From Candidatus Atribacter alterifermentans (GTDB taxonomy: Bacteria; Atribacterota; Atribacteria; Atribacterales; Atribacteraceae): a stretch of DNA of 5,102 nucleotides. The stretch covers positions 1 through 5,102 of the forward strand of contig JAAYUP010000367.1 in assembly GCA_012517635.1 (NCBI GenBank). Reading direction: 5' to 3'. The position numbers were made by a program, and so were the translations under genes. The notes beneath the pieces are model-generated. The model was not told the origin of the DNA. It was given only the letters and a program-made list of their open reading frames with translations, and did not search any database. Positions 5,059 to 5,102 of this stretch are shown here, piece by piece (positions within the stretch are counted from its first letter, which is position 1; each line of letters opens with the position of its first letter).

Positions 5059-5102
5059 CTTATTCTTTTATTCATTTTTCTGTATGATTTTCTCAGGATA
5101 TC

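Overview
The window carries one stand-alone gene and one four-gene transport/oxidation operon, all on the + strand, separated and flanked by AT-rich spacers that contain short hairpin-forming repeats. The base composition is AT-rich and every gene except dctQ has a strong purine-rich Shine-Dalgarno. TRAP-type solute uptake plus scattered REP-like palindromes suits an anaerobic bacterium. Atribacterota (OP9/JS1), Thermotogota or a related low-GC anaerobe would fit; this is a guess from style, since there is no rRNA or marker gene here.

Region 1 (1-761): the left edge is a short stretch of simple direct repeats. It is followed by an extended -10 promoter and a 177-residue macrodomain protein very close to E. 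coli YmdB (O-acetyl-ADP-ribose deacetylase / ADP-ribosyl hydrolase).

Region 2 (762-1240): a 479-base spacer without a credible gene. It holds a 33-base hairpin element with the ends GTCATCC/TGAGGAT, two diverged copies of a block ending in ATGAAGCTCC, and then a near-consensus sigma-70 promoter (TTGACA-17-TATATT). The promoter opens a leader of about 130 bases that begins with a perfect 18-bp palindrome and contains a Shine-Dalgarno with no start codon behind it.

Region 3 (1241-4894): dctP-dctQ-dctM encode the periplasmic binding protein and the small and large membrane subunits of a TRAP transporter, and a classical SDR dehydrogenase follows 33 bases later. Tight spacing from dctQ onward suggests one transcript. 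A 13-bp perfect hairpin with a short T-rich tail sits between dctP and dctQ and probably lowers expression of the membrane subunits relative to the binding protein. The likely joint job is sodium-driven uptake of an organic acid (possibly a sugar acid) followed by NAD-dependent oxidation or reduction of it or of a catabolite. The substrate cannot be read from the sequence.

Region 4 (4895-5102): no gene. It holds a second 33-base hairpin element with the same ends as the one in region 2, then two tandem copies (54-base offset) of a related hairpin repeat with different stem sequences.

I do not see a new defence or biosynthetic system. The least explained material is the hairpin repeat family and the two candidate RNA-level control points of the TRAP operon.
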